Shown piece after piece: positions 44,201 to 51,741 of a stretch of DNA of 64,000 nucleotides. The notes beneath the pieces were generated by a model, which saw nothing but the letters and a program-made list of their open reading frames with translations, made no database searches and was not told the origin of the DNA. A program made the translations under genes and the position numbers. This stretch comes from Pseudomonadota bacterium (GTDB lineage Bacteria > Pseudomonadota > Alphaproteobacteria > Acetobacterales > Acetobacteraceae): contig JAJZES010000041.1 of the NCBI GenBank assembly GCA_021845985.1, forward strand, positions 94,110 to 158,109, read 5' to 3'. The stretch's first letter is position 1; each line of letters begins with the position of its first letter.

Positions 44201-46580
44201 CCGTGTCGATCTGATGACCGGCCACCGCCGTCACCGTGGACACATCGGTCGTCACCGTGGCGCCGGCGGCAATCGTCGTGCTGCTGCTGCCGTGGAAAGT
44301 GAAGTTCGGCCCGTTGAGGTCGGCAATCCGGGCGTTGTTCACCGCGGCATTGCTGCCGTTGACGACGATGGCGCGGAAATAGACGGTGCAGCCATCCAGC
44401 ACGCTCGGGTCCTGCAGCACGTTGCTGCCGACATCGACCCAGTTGGTGCCGTCAAGCGACACCTGCTTGTCGATGGTGACGTTCCCGGCCGGCGTCGTGC
44501 CGGTGTAATCCGCGGTGTCGGACGCCGTCACCCCCTGCGTCACCCCGCCGGCGGTGACCGTGCCGGTCAGCGTCGCGGTGTCGAACTGGTGCCCGGCCAC
44601 CGCCGTCGCCGTCATGATGTCGGAGGTCACCGTGGCGCCGGCGGCGATCGTCGTCGTCGCGCTGCCGCCGAAGGTGAACGCCGGCCCGCCGACATCGCTG
44701 ACCCCGGCGCCGTTGATGCTCAGCCCGCCGGAACTGTTGTCGGTCGCCAGCACCCGGTAATAGACCGTGCCGCCGGCCAGCGTCGTCGGGTCGTTCAGCA
44801 CCCCGTTGCCGACATCGAACCAGTTGGTGCCGTCAACCGACACCTGCTTGTCGATCGCCACCGCCCCGGTCAGCCCGGTGTAATCCGCGGTGTCGGACGC
44901 CGTCACCCCCTGCGTCACCCCGCCGGCGGTGACCGTGCCGGTCAGCGTCGCGGTGTCGAACTGGTGCCCGGCCACCGCCGTCGCCGTCATGATGTCGGAG
45001 GTCACCGTGGCGCCGGCGGCGATCGTCGTCGTCGCGCTGCCGCCGAAGGTGAACGCCGGCCCGCCGACATCGCTGACCCCGGCGCCGTTGATGCTCAGCC
45101 CGCCGGAACTGTTGTCGGTCGCCAGCACCCGGTAATAGACCGTGCCGCCGGCCAGCGTCGTCGGGTCGTTCAGCACCCCGTTGCCGACATCGAACCAGTT
45201 GGTGCCGTCAACCGACACCTGCTTGTCGATCGCCACCGCCCCGGTCAGCCCGGTGTAATCCGCGGTGTCGGACGCGACGACGTTTTGCGTCACCCCGCCG
45301 GAAATCAGTGAGCCGGTCAGCGAAGCGGTGTCGAACTGGTGCCCGGCCACCGCCGTCGCCGTCATGATGTCGGAGGTCACCGTGGCGCCGGCGGCGATCG
45401 TCGTCGTCGCGCTGCCGCCGAAGGTGAAGCTCGGCCCACCCAGATCCGCGACGCTGGCGCCGCTGACGGCGACCCCGGAATTGCCGTTGGTGACGATCAC
45501 CCGGTAATAGACGGCGCCGCCGGCCAGCGTCGTCGGGTCGTTCAGCACCCCGTTGCCGACATCGAACCAGTTGGTGCCGTCAACCGAGACCTGCTTGTCG
45601 ATGGCCACCAGTCCGGGCAGCCCACCGCCAGTGGTGCCGCCGCTGGCAGTATAGTCGGCGGTGTCGGAGGCGCTGGCGGCGACGCTGTGGGTGCCGTCGG
45701 TGAAGATGCCGGTCAGCGTCGCCGTGTCGATCTGGTGACCGGCAACCGCGGTGGTGGTGACGACATCGGAGGTCAGCGTCGCCCCGGCGGCGAGATTGAA
45801 ATTGCTGTTGCCGGAGAAGGTGAACGGGCCGGGCCCGTTGACATCGTTGACCGCGGCATTGTCGAGCGCCAGCGAATCGGTGGAATTATTGACCACCACG
45901 ACGCGCTCATAGATCGTCTGGCCGGTGACCGCCGTCGGATCATTCAGCACGCCGTTGCCGACATCGACCCAGTGCGTGCCATCGACCGAAATCTGCTTGT
46001 CGAGGCTGACCGATCCGGCGACGTAGCCCTGCTGGACGACGCTGAACAGGGCGCCGTCGCTGGACGTATCGACGCCGGTGCCGGCGATGCTGGCGGTGAC
46101 GACAAGATTGACGTGCAGACTGGAATATCCCGTGCTCAGCCATTGGCCCTGCGAGCCATTGACCGCATCCCAGTTCAGCGTCGCAACGGTCTGCCCCTGG
46201 CTGTCAGTGACCGTCTCGACCGCATTGAGCGTCACGCCCGGTACGTTGGTGAAGTAATCGGCCACCATCAACTGGTTCAGACCGAATATCGCGCCGCCCG
46301 CGCCGGCCGATATATTGTAGTTGAAATCAAGCACCTGGGAAACCGCCGTGCCGGCGGTGTTGCCGATAACGCCGGCACTGAACCCCTGCCAGCCAATACC
46401 CTGATAGGTTGGATTGCTGCCAAAACTCAGCCCGAACGGCGTCAGCCCGGTATTACCGGTGAACGACAGATAGTCGCTGCCGGTGGACGATATGTCGGTC
46501 TCGGTGACGCTGTCGTTGGTGAAAGAGAGCGCCGCGCTCGTCACATCACTGAACGAAAGCGATGAGGTGGTCGTGCTCAT
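41229..46580 (-). CDS. Giant modular repeat protein, probably secreted (Ig-like, NQGQG and His-rich repeats)
   Basis: 1783 residues. Order: an N-terminal beta domain rich in Ser/Thr (1-185); five Ig-like modules of about 125 residues, each opening with a DKQxSxDGTxWxDVG motif (about 190-820); one DUF11-type domain (ISVVKLPGAVVVDNGAAVTY, about 825-905). Next comes a Gln/Gly/Asn/Asp low-complexity tract of NQGQG units with seven NC(S/G)PSG cysteine sites (about 910-1260), then a GDHGHGDDKHGKHGKSNA tract (about 1265-1350), and a C-terminal Cys-containing beta region ending YVGAKGGHLVS. There is no signal peptide, so type I or another leaderless route is likely. It lies 95 bp downstream of a PEP-CTERM gene on the same strand. 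Probably a matrix or adhesin protein; function not established. Confidence 0.75.
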   Translation of the reverse strand: MSTTTSSLSFSDVTSAALSFTNDSVTETDISSTGSDYLSFTGNTGLTPFGLSFGSNPTYQGIGWQGFSAGVIGNTAGTAVSQVLDFNYNISAGAGGAIFGLNQLMVADYFTNVPGVTLNAVETVTDSQGQTVATLNWDAVNGSQGQWLSTGYSSLHVNLVVTASIAGTGVDTSSDGALFSVVQQGYVAGSVSLDKQISVDGTHWVDVGNGVLNDPTAVTGQTIYERVVVVNNSTDSLALDNAAVNDVNGPGPFTFSGNSNFNLAAGATLTSDVVTTTAVAGHQIDTATLTGIFTDGTHSVAASASDTADYTASGGTTGGGLPGLVAIDKQVSVDGTNWFDVGNGVLNDPTTLAGGAVYYRVIVTNGNSGVAVSGASVADLGGPSFTFGGSATTTIAAGATVTSDIMTATAVAGHQFDTASLTGSLISGGVTQNVVASDTADYTGLTGAVAIDKQVSVDGTNWFDVGNGVLNDPTTLAGGTVYYRVLATDNSSGGLSINGAGVSDVGGPAFTFGGSATTTIAAGATVTSDIMTATAVAGHQFDTATLTGTVTAGGVTQGVTASDTADYTGLTGAVAIDKQVSVDGTNWFDVGNGVLNDPTTLAGGTVYYRVLATDNSSGGLSINGAGVSDVGGPAFTFGGSATTTIAAGATVTSDIMTATAVAGHQFDTATLTGTVTAGGVTQGVTASDTADYTGTTPAGNVTIDKQVSLDGTNWVDVGSNVLQDPSVLDGCTVYFRAIVVNGSNAAVNNARIADLNGPNFTFHGSSSTTIAAGATVTTDVSTVTAVAGHQIDTATLTGTETVSGVTTSVSASDTADYTGLTPSISVVKLPGAVVVDNGAAVTYTFDVTNTGTAPLTGVNISDNVGTAAHPDNQTPTAVVSNGYNVGDLNHNGVLDAGETWVYTLTVTESVVSSGSNSGGDNNQGQGGGNCGPSGGDNQGQGQGDNNQGQGNSGDNQGQGQGGDNQGQGGANCSPSGDNQGQGNSGGNQGQGDHNQGQGNSGDNQGQGQGGDNQGQGGANCSPSGDNQGQGNSGGNQGQGDHSQGQGNSGDDQGQGNSGDNQGQGGANCSPSGDNQGQGNSGGNQGQGDHSQGQGNSGDNQGQGQGGDNQGQGGANCSPSGDNQGQGNSGGNQGQGDHSQGQGNSGDNQGQGQGGDNQGQGGANCSPSGDNQGQGNSGGNQGQGDHSQGQGNSGDNQGQGQGGDNQGQGNSGGNQGQGDHSQGQGNSGDNQGQGQGDNNQGQDGANCSPSGGGGQGQGDNNKGQGGSGSGDHGHGDDKHGKHGKSNAGDHGHGDDKHGKHGKSNAGDHGHGDDKHGKHGKSNAGDHGHGDDKHGKHGKSNAGDHGHGDDKSTGSGDGHSGGNDTGNDCGSGSGGNTPSSVSQTDTVTVTATATDPASLPTSVVQHLSSCDTTCGGTLWLSAAFKPTSTASGATYTFAGVTLTIAGGGHSITATAPNATVTFSSTCSKASTVFDATTNTWVTTVPAGQNPGNVFLSGVPVSVPSGDNFAGGSVTWTVASSTNTVGASGLTWQTSAAEYKSFDVNGHNGSSDYNQIGVQPNDSSGCNPVAAGTPTNEQGCNNVQWQQAQSWCTGSSTLDQLCTTTVSATDSKSVQVLPAGSDITVNGTAPTGNLVSQYGTAEKLEFTYNPGDTVSLAAGSGTLAAVTGSNAAPSAFLEISNSSNPNSAGAQIYFEGNVVSGEKIFADATVNPLTGALISGSSSLFSTASGSELHAYLFASQQAFDAGAAPVQTMAYGTAGQMHGGDVVGSLMLAGYVGAKGGHLVS
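42530..42782 (-). repeat. 54-bp tandem repeat (18-residue His/Lys/Asp unit)
   Basis: The marker CGTGATCG recurs at 42551, 42605, 42659, 42713 and 42767, an exact 54-bp period, giving four full units plus a partial one encoding GDHGHGDDKHGKHGKSNA. The copies look essentially identical at the base level. High His/Asp density suggests metal binding; this is inference. Confidence 0.92.
42835..43850 (-). repeat. 144-bp tandem repeat (48-residue Gln/Gly unit with one Cys)
   Basis: The marker GAGGGG(C/T)(C/T)GC recurs at 43081, 43225, 43369, 43513 and 43657 at exactly 144 bp. Outlying copies lie at 42835 (246 bp away) and 43783 (126 bp away). Each unit encodes several NQGQG pentads and one NCSPSG. 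Inside the units, 15-30-bp sub-repeats such as CCCTGGCCCTGGTTG recur. Copy number probably varies between strains. Confidence 0.92.
44110..46015 (-). repeat. Five tandem Ig-like modules, 375-bp period, two nearly identical
   Basis: Modules begin near 46010, 45610, 45240, 44865 and 44485 (minus-strand starts). The stretch 44515-44760 recurs at 44890-45135 (375 bp apart) with the same sequence over at least 81 codons, showing recent duplication or gene conversion. The third copy (from 45265) keeps the period but has diverged at its start. Confidence 0.88.
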
Positions 46581-46648
46581 TGATTTAAGCCCCCATCACC
46601 GCAACCGCCAGAGTGGCACGGTGAAAAAATCCGACTTCACCATCAGAC

Positions 46649-46667
46649 CGGGCGGCCAAGCCGCCCG
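46649..46667 (-). terminator. GC-rich hairpin between the PEP-CTERM gene and the giant gene
   Basis: CGGGCGGC and GCCGCCCG form an 8-bp stem with a 3-base loop, 9 bp after the PEP-CTERM stop. The nearest T-run on the minus strand (TTTTTT) is about 20 bases on, so termination may be partial and allow read-through into the giant gene. Confidence 0.45.
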
Positions 46668-46675
46668 TGCCGGGA

Positions 46676-47344
46676 CTAACGACGACGGCGGCGGCCGACC
46701 ATCACGGTCGCCAGCGAGGCCGTCAGGAAAATCGCCGTCGATGCCGGTTCAGGAACACGGACCGCCGAGAAGCTCACAACCTGGCCAATCGAGGTGAACT
46801 GCAGCGTCGTGCCGGAAACCGAGGAGGTGGCGTTCGCCTTGAGGTCCTTGGTCAGCGTGAACGAGGTCAGCGGATTGAGGCCGGTAAAGGTCGTGGTCGC
46901 GGTCGGATGAAGCAAGGTTACGCTCGGCCCCGGCTTCGAGGAGGTTCCGAACAGCGCGGTCTCGCCCGAGGCGACATCCAGTTCATTGGCCAAACCGCCC
47001 GGCGAAGCGCTTCCGGTGAGCGTCGCCGAGATGCCCGTGACCTGCACCAGACTGGCGTAGGTCACGTCCAGCGTCACCGACATATCCTCGCCGTTCCCGG
47101 TTGTGGCCGACAACAGCGCGCCCGCCACGCTGCTTTCAATGACGACGCCGAGATCGCTGCCGTCCGCCACCATGACCGCGTTGCCGGGGCAGCTTCCTGA
47201 GACACCCTGATAGGAGCAGCCGGCGACGGTGAAGGTCTCACCGCCCTGGACGGTCACCGAACTGCCGACAAAGGCGGCAGCCGCGGGGTGGACCGTCGTG
47301 CCGATGATCGCCGCGACGGCGAGCGCTATTGCAATGCGACTCAT
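46676..47344 (-). CDS. PEP-CTERM sorting-domain exported protein
   Basis: 222 residues from ATG 47344. The signal peptide IALAVAAIIGTTVHPAAA precedes a Ser/Thr/Gly/Val-rich beta domain with one Cys pair (VAGCSYQGVSGSCPG). The C-terminus is RVPEPASTAIFLTASLATVM then VGRRRRR, a complete PEP-CTERM signal (motif, hydrophobic helix, basic tail). It would be anchored or processed by an exosortase. Next gene on the strand is the giant repeat protein, 95 bp on, so the two may form a surface-protein pair. Its leader contains a long inverted repeat covering the ribosome site. Confidence 0.85.
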   Translation of the reverse strand: MSRIAIALAVAAIIGTTVHPAAAAFVGSSVTVQGGETFTVAGCSYQGVSGSCPGNAVMVADGSDLGVVIESSVAGALLSATTGNGEDMSVTLDVTYASLVQVTGISATLTGSASPGGLANELDVASGETALFGTSSKPGPSVTLLHPTATTTFTGLNPLTSFTLTKDLKANATSSVSGTTLQFTSIGQVVSFSAVRVPEPASTAIFLTASLATVMVGRRRRR

Positions 47345-47347
47345 GCT

Positions 47348-47425
47348 GACATCGTCCCTTCCCAGCTCGGCGCCCCCCCTCAATCAGCCGGAGGAGCGGG
47401 ACAGCCTCTGTCCTGGGACGATGTC
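47348..47425 (-). promoter_or_regulatory. Long-range leader inverted repeat over the PEP-CTERM ribosome site
   Basis: GACATCGTCCC (47348-47358) and GGGACGATGTC (47415-47425) are perfectly complementary over 11 bp and enclose a second hairpin, GGACAG/CTGTCC (47399-47413). In the transcript the proximal arm lies 4-14 bases before the ATG and includes the GGGA purine-rich ribosome site, so pairing would hide it. It may control translation, or be a DNA-level operator. Confidence 0.5.
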
Positions 47426-47536
47426 TTAACCGCATTCTGTCGGATTACGCAATAAGAAACTTTCCCGAACTCGTGATTAAAGGATATATGTGTCTCACCG
47501 AAGCAAACGGTTTGGCAGATGTGCAACCGGCGCCGC

Positions 47537-48535
47537 TTACGGCTTCAAAAACCCCACCAGCCGCTCCGCCTCATCGACGATCGGCTCGGCGATCGCCGCC
47601 GCCCGCGCCGCCCCCGCCCGCAGCACGCCATCGACCGCGCCGGGATCGGCCAGCCAGCGCCGGGTTTCCGCCGCGATCGGCGCCAGCCGGGCCACCAGCA
47701 GCGCCGCCAGCGCCTCCTTGAAGGCGCCGAACCCCTTGCCGCCGTGCTCGATCAGCACGCCTTGCAGATCCAGCCCGGCCAGCGCCGCATAAATGCCGAC
47801 CAGGTTGCGCGCCTCCGGCCGCCCATCGAGTCCCACAACCTCGCTCGGCAGCGGCTCGGGGTCGGTCTTGGCGCGCCGGATCTTCTGCGCGATGGTGTCG
47901 GCGTCGTCGGTCAGGTTGATGCGGCTCTGCTCGGACGGGTCCGACTTGCTCATCTTTTTGGTGCCGTCGCGCAGGCTCATCACCCGCGCCGCGACGCCCT
48001 GGATCACCGGCTCGATGGTCGGGAAAAACGCCACGCCGTAATCATGGTTGAACTTCTGGGCGATGTCGTTGGCCAGCTCCAGGTGCTGGCGCTGATCGTC
48101 GCCGACCGGCACCCGCGTCGCCTTGTAGGCGAGGATGTCGGCGGCCATCAGGTTCGGATAGACGAACAGGCCGGTGGAGACGTTCTCGCGGTCGCGGCCG
48201 GCCTTGTCCTTGAACTGGGTCATCCGGTTGAGCCAGCCCATGCGGGCGACGCAGTTGAAGATCCAGGCGAGGCGGACATGCGCATGCACCGTCGATTGCG
48301 CGAACAGCACATGCCGCTCGGCGTCGATGCCGCAGGCCAGCAGGCTGGCCGCCAGCTCGCGCGTCTGCCGCGCCAGCTCCCTGGGGTCCTGCCACTGGGT
48401 GATGGCGTGCAGATCGACCACGCAATAGATACACTCATGCCCCTCCTGCAGCGCCACCCAGTTGCGCAGCGCGCCCAGGTAGTTGCCGAGTTGCGGAATG
48501 CCGGACGGCTGGATGCCGGAGAAGATGCGTTGCAT
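47537..48535 (-). CDS. trpS: Tryptophanyl-tRNA synthetase
   Basis: 332 residues. Class I synthetase signatures: HIGH-equivalent [13 protein letters not shown] (about 11-23) and [13 protein letters not shown] (about 195-207). The tRNA/tryptophan segment [18 protein letters not shown] is intact. The length is normal for the bacterial TrpRS family. It stands alone between divergent and convergent neighbours. Confidence 0.97.
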   Translation of the reverse strand: MQRIFSGIQPSGIPQLGNYLGALRNWVALQEGHECIYCVVDLHAITQWQDPRELARQTRELAASLLACGIDAERHVLFAQSTVHAHVRLAWIFNCVARMGWLNRMTQFKDKAGRDRENVSTGLFVYPNLMAADILAYKATRVPVGDDQRQHLELANDIAQKFNHDYGVAFFPTIEPVIQGVAARVMSLRDGTKKMSKSDPSEQSRINLTDDADTIAQKIRRAKTDPEPLPSEVVGLDGRPEARNLVGIYAALAGLDLQGVLIEHGGKGFGAFKEALAALLVARLAPIAAETRRWLADPGAVDGVLRAGAARAAAIAEPIVDEAERLVGFLKP

Positions 48536-48644
48536 GCCGCGTTTGTCGCCAATCGGCCGCGACCGCGCAAGCGGGCGGCGTCACGGCGCCGCATCGCCGT
48601 CACGGGGCTTGCGCCGCGCCGCCGCTTTCGGCACTCCCTGACGC

Positions 48645-49628
48645 ATGCCCGATGCCATCGCCGAGGAAGCCGGTTTCGTTCCGCTCGCCACCGAGCGGCT
48701 GGCGCTGCGGCCCTATGCCGCCGCCGACGCGGCGGAGCTGCACCGGCTGATCAATGACTGGGAGGTCTGCCGCTCGCTCGCCGCGGTGCCGTTCCCCTAT
48801 CCGCGCGACCTCGCCGATGACTGGATCGCCGCCGCGTCGCGCTCGCTTGCCGCCGGGACCGCCTGTCATCTCGCCATCACCGGGCGGGAGGGGGCGCGCG
48901 AGGTGATCGTCGGCGGCGTCGGCCTGCGCATCGACCGGGCGGCGCGCAGCGGCCAGCTCGGCTACTGGGTCGGCCGCCGCTTCTGGGGCCACGGCGTCGC
49001 CAGCGAGGCGGCGGGGCGGTTCGTCCGCTGGGCCCTGGCCAATCTCGATCTCGACACGATCGCGGCGACCGTCGCCACCGACAACGCCGCCTCCATCGCC
49101 GTGCTGCGCCGCATCGGGCTGAAACATGTCGGGCAGGGCCGCGAGACGTTCGCCGCGCGCGGGGCGGAGCAGCCGGTGCTGCGCTTCGCGGCGACGCGGG
49201 AGGATCTGTTCGGCGTCACCGAGACCGAGGCCCGGCTGCTGCTGGTCGCCGCCTGCGCGCTGATCGACGGCGACGGGCGGGTGCTGCTGGCGCGCCGGCC
49301 GGAAGGCAAGAAAATGGCCGGACTGTGGGAGTTTCCCGGCGGCAAGCTGATGCCGGGCGAGACCCCGGAGGCGGCGCTGATCCGCGAACTGAAAGAGGAG
49401 CTGGGCATCGAGGTCGGCGGCCATTGTCTCGCCCCGTTCGCCTTCGCCTCGCACCCCTATCCGACCTTTCACCTGCTGATGCCGCTTTATCTCTGCCGCC
49501 GCTGGCGCGGCACGCCGCAGCCGCGCGAGGGGCAGACCCTGGCCTGGGTGCGCCCGGAAAAACTCGCCGACTATCAGATGCCGCCGGCCGACCGGCCGCT
49601 GGTGCCGCTGCTGCGCGATTTCCTGTAA
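48645..49628 (+). CDS. GNAT acetyltransferase fused to a Nudix (MutT-like) hydrolase
   Basis: 327 residues in two domains. Residues 12-185 form a RimJ/RimL-type GNAT fold (LATERLALRPYAAADAAEL, QLGYWVGRRFWGHGVASEA). Residues 198-327 form a Nudix domain whose box, GGKLMPGETPEAALIRELKEEL (starting about 233), matches G-x5-E-x7-REU-x-EE-x-G fully. The MutT part probably sanitises oxidised nucleotides (8-oxo-dGTP). The GNAT substrate is unknown. The frame is continuous with no sign of a sequencing join. cinA-like starts 10 bp later. Confidence 0.9.
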   Translation: MPDAIAEEAGFVPLATERLALRPYAAADAAELHRLINDWEVCRSLAAVPFPYPRDLADDWIAAASRSLAAGTACHLAITGREGAREVIVGGVGLRIDRAARSGQLGYWVGRRFWGHGVASEAAGRFVRWALANLDLDTIAATVATDNAASIAVLRRIGLKHVGQGRETFAARGAEQPVLRFAATREDLFGVTETEARLLLVAACALIDGDGRVLLARRPEGKKMAGLWEFPGGKLMPGETPEAALIRELKEELGIEVGGHCLAPFAFASHPYPTFHLLMPLYLCRRWRGTPQPREGQTLAWVRPEKLADYQMPPADRPLVPLLRDFL

Positions 49629-49638
49629 AGGGGGGTAT

Positions 49639-50406
49639 ATGAACGACACTCCAAACCCCACCGCCGGCCTCATCATCATCGGCAACGAGGTGCTGTCCGG
49701 CCGCACCCAGGACGCCAATCTGCGCTTTCTCGCCACCCGGCTGGGCGACCGTGGCATGCCGCTGGCCGAGGTGCGGGTGATCCCCGACGTGCCCGACGTG
49801 ATCATCGCCACCGTCAACGAGATGCGGGCCCGCTACGATCATGTGTTCACCACCGGCGGCATCGGCCCGACGCATGACGACATCACCAGCGAATGCGTCG
49901 CCGCCGCGTTCGGCGTGGCCTGGGAGCCGCATGCCGAGGCGTGGGCGAAAATGGCCGCCTCGTACCGGCCCGGCGAGTTCAACGCCGCCCGCCAGCGCAT
50001 GGCCACGATGCCGCGCGGCGCCACGCTGATCGAGACGACGGTGTCGATTGCGCCGGGCTTTTCCATCGCCAACGTGCATGTCATGGCCGGGGTGCCGCGG
50101 GTGATGCAGGCGCAGTACGACAGCCTCGCGCCGACCCTGCCGCGCGGCCGGCCGATCGTCGCCTGCGCGGTGCATGCGACCGGGGTGCAGGAAGGGCGGA
50201 TCGCCGCCGGCCTGTCGGCGGTGCAGGCGCGCTATCCGGCGCTCGACCTCGGCAGCTATCCCTATTATCGGGCGAGCGGCAATGGCGTGGCCATCGTCGC
50301 CAAGGGCACCGACGCCGCGGCAGCGGCGGCGGCCATCGCCGAGGTCACCGCGCTGTTCATCGAGCTCGGCCATGCCCCGGTCGCCGGCGAGCCGCCCGCC
50401 GCCTGA
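49639..50406 (+). CDS. CinA N-terminal-type molybdopterin-binding-fold protein
   Basis: 255 residues, MoaB/MogA fold: GLIIIGNEVLSGRTQDANL at the N-terminus and VFTTGGIGPTHDDITSECVA near residue 70, with VHVMAGVPRVMQAQYD further on. It contains only the COG1058 domain; the C-terminal nicotinamide-nucleotide amidase domain of full CinA is absent. This domain in related proteins hydrolyses ADP-ribose, probably as part of NAD salvage. AAGGGGGG lies just upstream of ATG 49639; likely co-transcribed with the GNAT-Nudix gene. Confidence 0.9.
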   Translation: MNDTPNPTAGLIIIGNEVLSGRTQDANLRFLATRLGDRGMPLAEVRVIPDVPDVIIATVNEMRARYDHVFTTGGIGPTHDDITSECVAAAFGVAWEPHAEAWAKMAASYRPGEFNAARQRMATMPRGATLIETTVSIAPGFSIANVHVMAGVPRVMQAQYDSLAPTLPRGRPIVACAVHATGVQEGRIAAGLSAVQARYPALDLGSYPYYRASGNGVAIVAKGTDAAAAAAAIAEVTALFIELGHAPVAGEPPAA

Positions 50407-50472
50407 CCGGTCCCGCTTGATCGGCGGACCGCCGCCGCCATATCGCGTTGCAGCACAGCCGGAGCCGATCGC

Positions 50473-51030
50473 ATGTCTCTCAGCGCGCCCGCCACGCGCA
50501 CGCCGCTTCATCGGCGCGCGATCGAGGTCAACGGCTATCACCGCGCCGACGGCCTCTACGACATCGAGGCCGAGATCACCGACACCAAGAGCTATGAGCT
50601 GGGCCTTTCCGGCGGCCGCAGGCTGCCGGCCGGGGCGCCGCTGCACCGGATGCTGATGCGGCTGACCGTCGATGAAGACATGCTGATCATCGCCGCCGAG
50701 GCGGTCACCCAGGCCGGCCCGTTCGCCGCCTGCCCGACCGGGGCGGAGAGTTTTTCCAGCCTGGCCGGGCTGCGCGTGCGTCCCGGCTTCCTGCGCGAGG
50801 CGATGCTGCGGCTCGGCGGCACCGCCGGCTGCACCCATATCCGTGAACTGCTCCAGCAACTGGCGACGGTGGTGCTGCAGACCATGTACAGCGTGCGCAA
50901 CCGCCCGGAAAACAGCGCCGCCGCGGCGGCGCAGATGGTCAATTCATGCCACGCCTACGCCGCCGATGGCGATGTGGTCAAACGCCGCTGGCCGCATCTC
51001 TATACCGGCGCGGAGCAGGCGGCGGATTGA
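50473..51030 (+). CDS. DUF2889 domain protein
   Basis: 185 residues. DUF2889 is recognised by PLHRRAIEVNGYHRADGLYD at the N-terminus, MRLTVDEDMLI in the middle, and GCTHIRELLQQLATVVLQT near residue 120. No signal or membrane segment. The family is widespread in proteobacteria and has no assigned function; the conserved Cys/His in the GCTHIREL segment hint at metal or ligand binding. The stop falls 3 bp before the convergent vapC stop. Confidence 0.85.
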   Translation: MSLSAPATRTPLHRRAIEVNGYHRADGLYDIEAEITDTKSYELGLSGGRRLPAGAPLHRMLMRLTVDEDMLIIAAEAVTQAGPFAACPTGAESFSSLAGLRVRPGFLREAMLRLGGTAGCTHIRELLQQLATVVLQTMYSVRNRPENSAAAAAQMVNSCHAYAADGDVVKRRWPHLYTGAEQAAD

Positions 51031-51033
51031 GCT

Positions 51034-51441
51034 TTACCCTGCCGACGCTGCGCGGATGTCGGTGCGGCTGAAATCGTCACCCTTGAACAGCAGCGGAATG
51101 TCGCGGGTGCGCGCCGCGGCGTAGGCGAAGCAGTCGCCGAGATTGAGCTGTGCCGGATGTCCCTGGCCCTTGCCGTAGGAAGCGAAATCGCGCAGCGCTG
51201 CCGCACCGTCCTCGGCCGTCACGCTGACGATGCGGATCTGCGCGGCGCGCAGAAAATCGCGACCGGCTGACTCGGCCTCCGCCATGCCGACCCGCTTTTT
51301 GCGCCGCACCCCGAGGACCGCCTCGAACGTCGCCAGCGGTGATGTGATCGGCGCCGCGGCCAGGGCCAGGGCATCAGCCAGCGCGTCCGCCTCTGGCTCC
51401 TCCGTCAGGATGGCGACGATCGCCGATGCGTCCACGAACAT
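51034..51441 (-). CDS. vapC: VapC-family PIN-domain toxin
   Basis: 135 residues from ATG 51441, which overlaps the antitoxin stop (TGATG). PIN-domain acidic residues are visible: D4 (MFVDASAIVAI), Glu in ATFEAVLGV, Asp in NLGDCFAYA and a C-terminal Asp pair in FKGDDFSRTDI. VapC toxins are Mg2+-dependent endoribonucleases, usually against tRNA. Antitoxin immediately upstream. Confidence 0.9.
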   Translation of the reverse strand: MFVDASAIVAILTEEPEADALADALALAAAPITSPLATFEAVLGVRRKKRVGMAEAESAGRDFLRAAQIRIVSVTAEDGAAALRDFASYGKGQGHPAQLNLGDCFAYAAARTRDIPLLFKGDDFSRTDIRAASAG

Positions 51442-51680
51442 CAGCAATCGCCGCTGAGATCGTCAAAAAAGGCCTTGTCCGCTTCCAGCCCGGAGGCCGG
51501 CCAGCGCCGCACCCGCTCCTGGATCGGCCGCAGCCGCTCGCGCAGCGGCACGTCTGCATCCAGACGCCGCAGTTCACCCTCCAGCGCCCGCCGCACCGCC
51601 TCCGTCTTGCTGGTATGGGTTCGCGCGGCAAGTTCCTCGGCCAGCGCATTGACGGTCTCGCTGCGGATGTTCAACGGCAT
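51441..51680 (-). CDS. vapB: VapB-family antitoxin (Rv0623-like)
   Basis: 79 residues from ATG 51680 (MPLNIRSETVNALAEELA); ATG 51695 is an alternative. The segment HTSKTEAVRRALEGELRR is the ribbon-helix-helix region of PSK_trans_fac antitoxins. The C-terminal part (RPIQERVRRWP and following) would wrap the toxin. It is expected to repress its own promoter in the 61-bp gap after purF. Confidence 0.88.
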   Translation of the reverse strand: MPLNIRSETVNALAEELAARTHTSKTEAVRRALEGELRRLDADVPLRERLRPIQERVRRWPASGLEADKAFFDDLSGDC

Positions 51681-51741
51681 GACAGGCCCCGACATATCGG
51701 CACCGCCAGGATAGGGTCCGCGCCAACCATCCGGCAACGTC

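Noticed and set aside
42123..45311. A 1062-codon open frame on the plus strand opposite the giant repeat gene
   Set aside because: It is an antisense shadow of GC-rich tandem repeats (products such as repeated ALALVVAGI strings). The minus frame has sensible domains, codon bias and a normal start.
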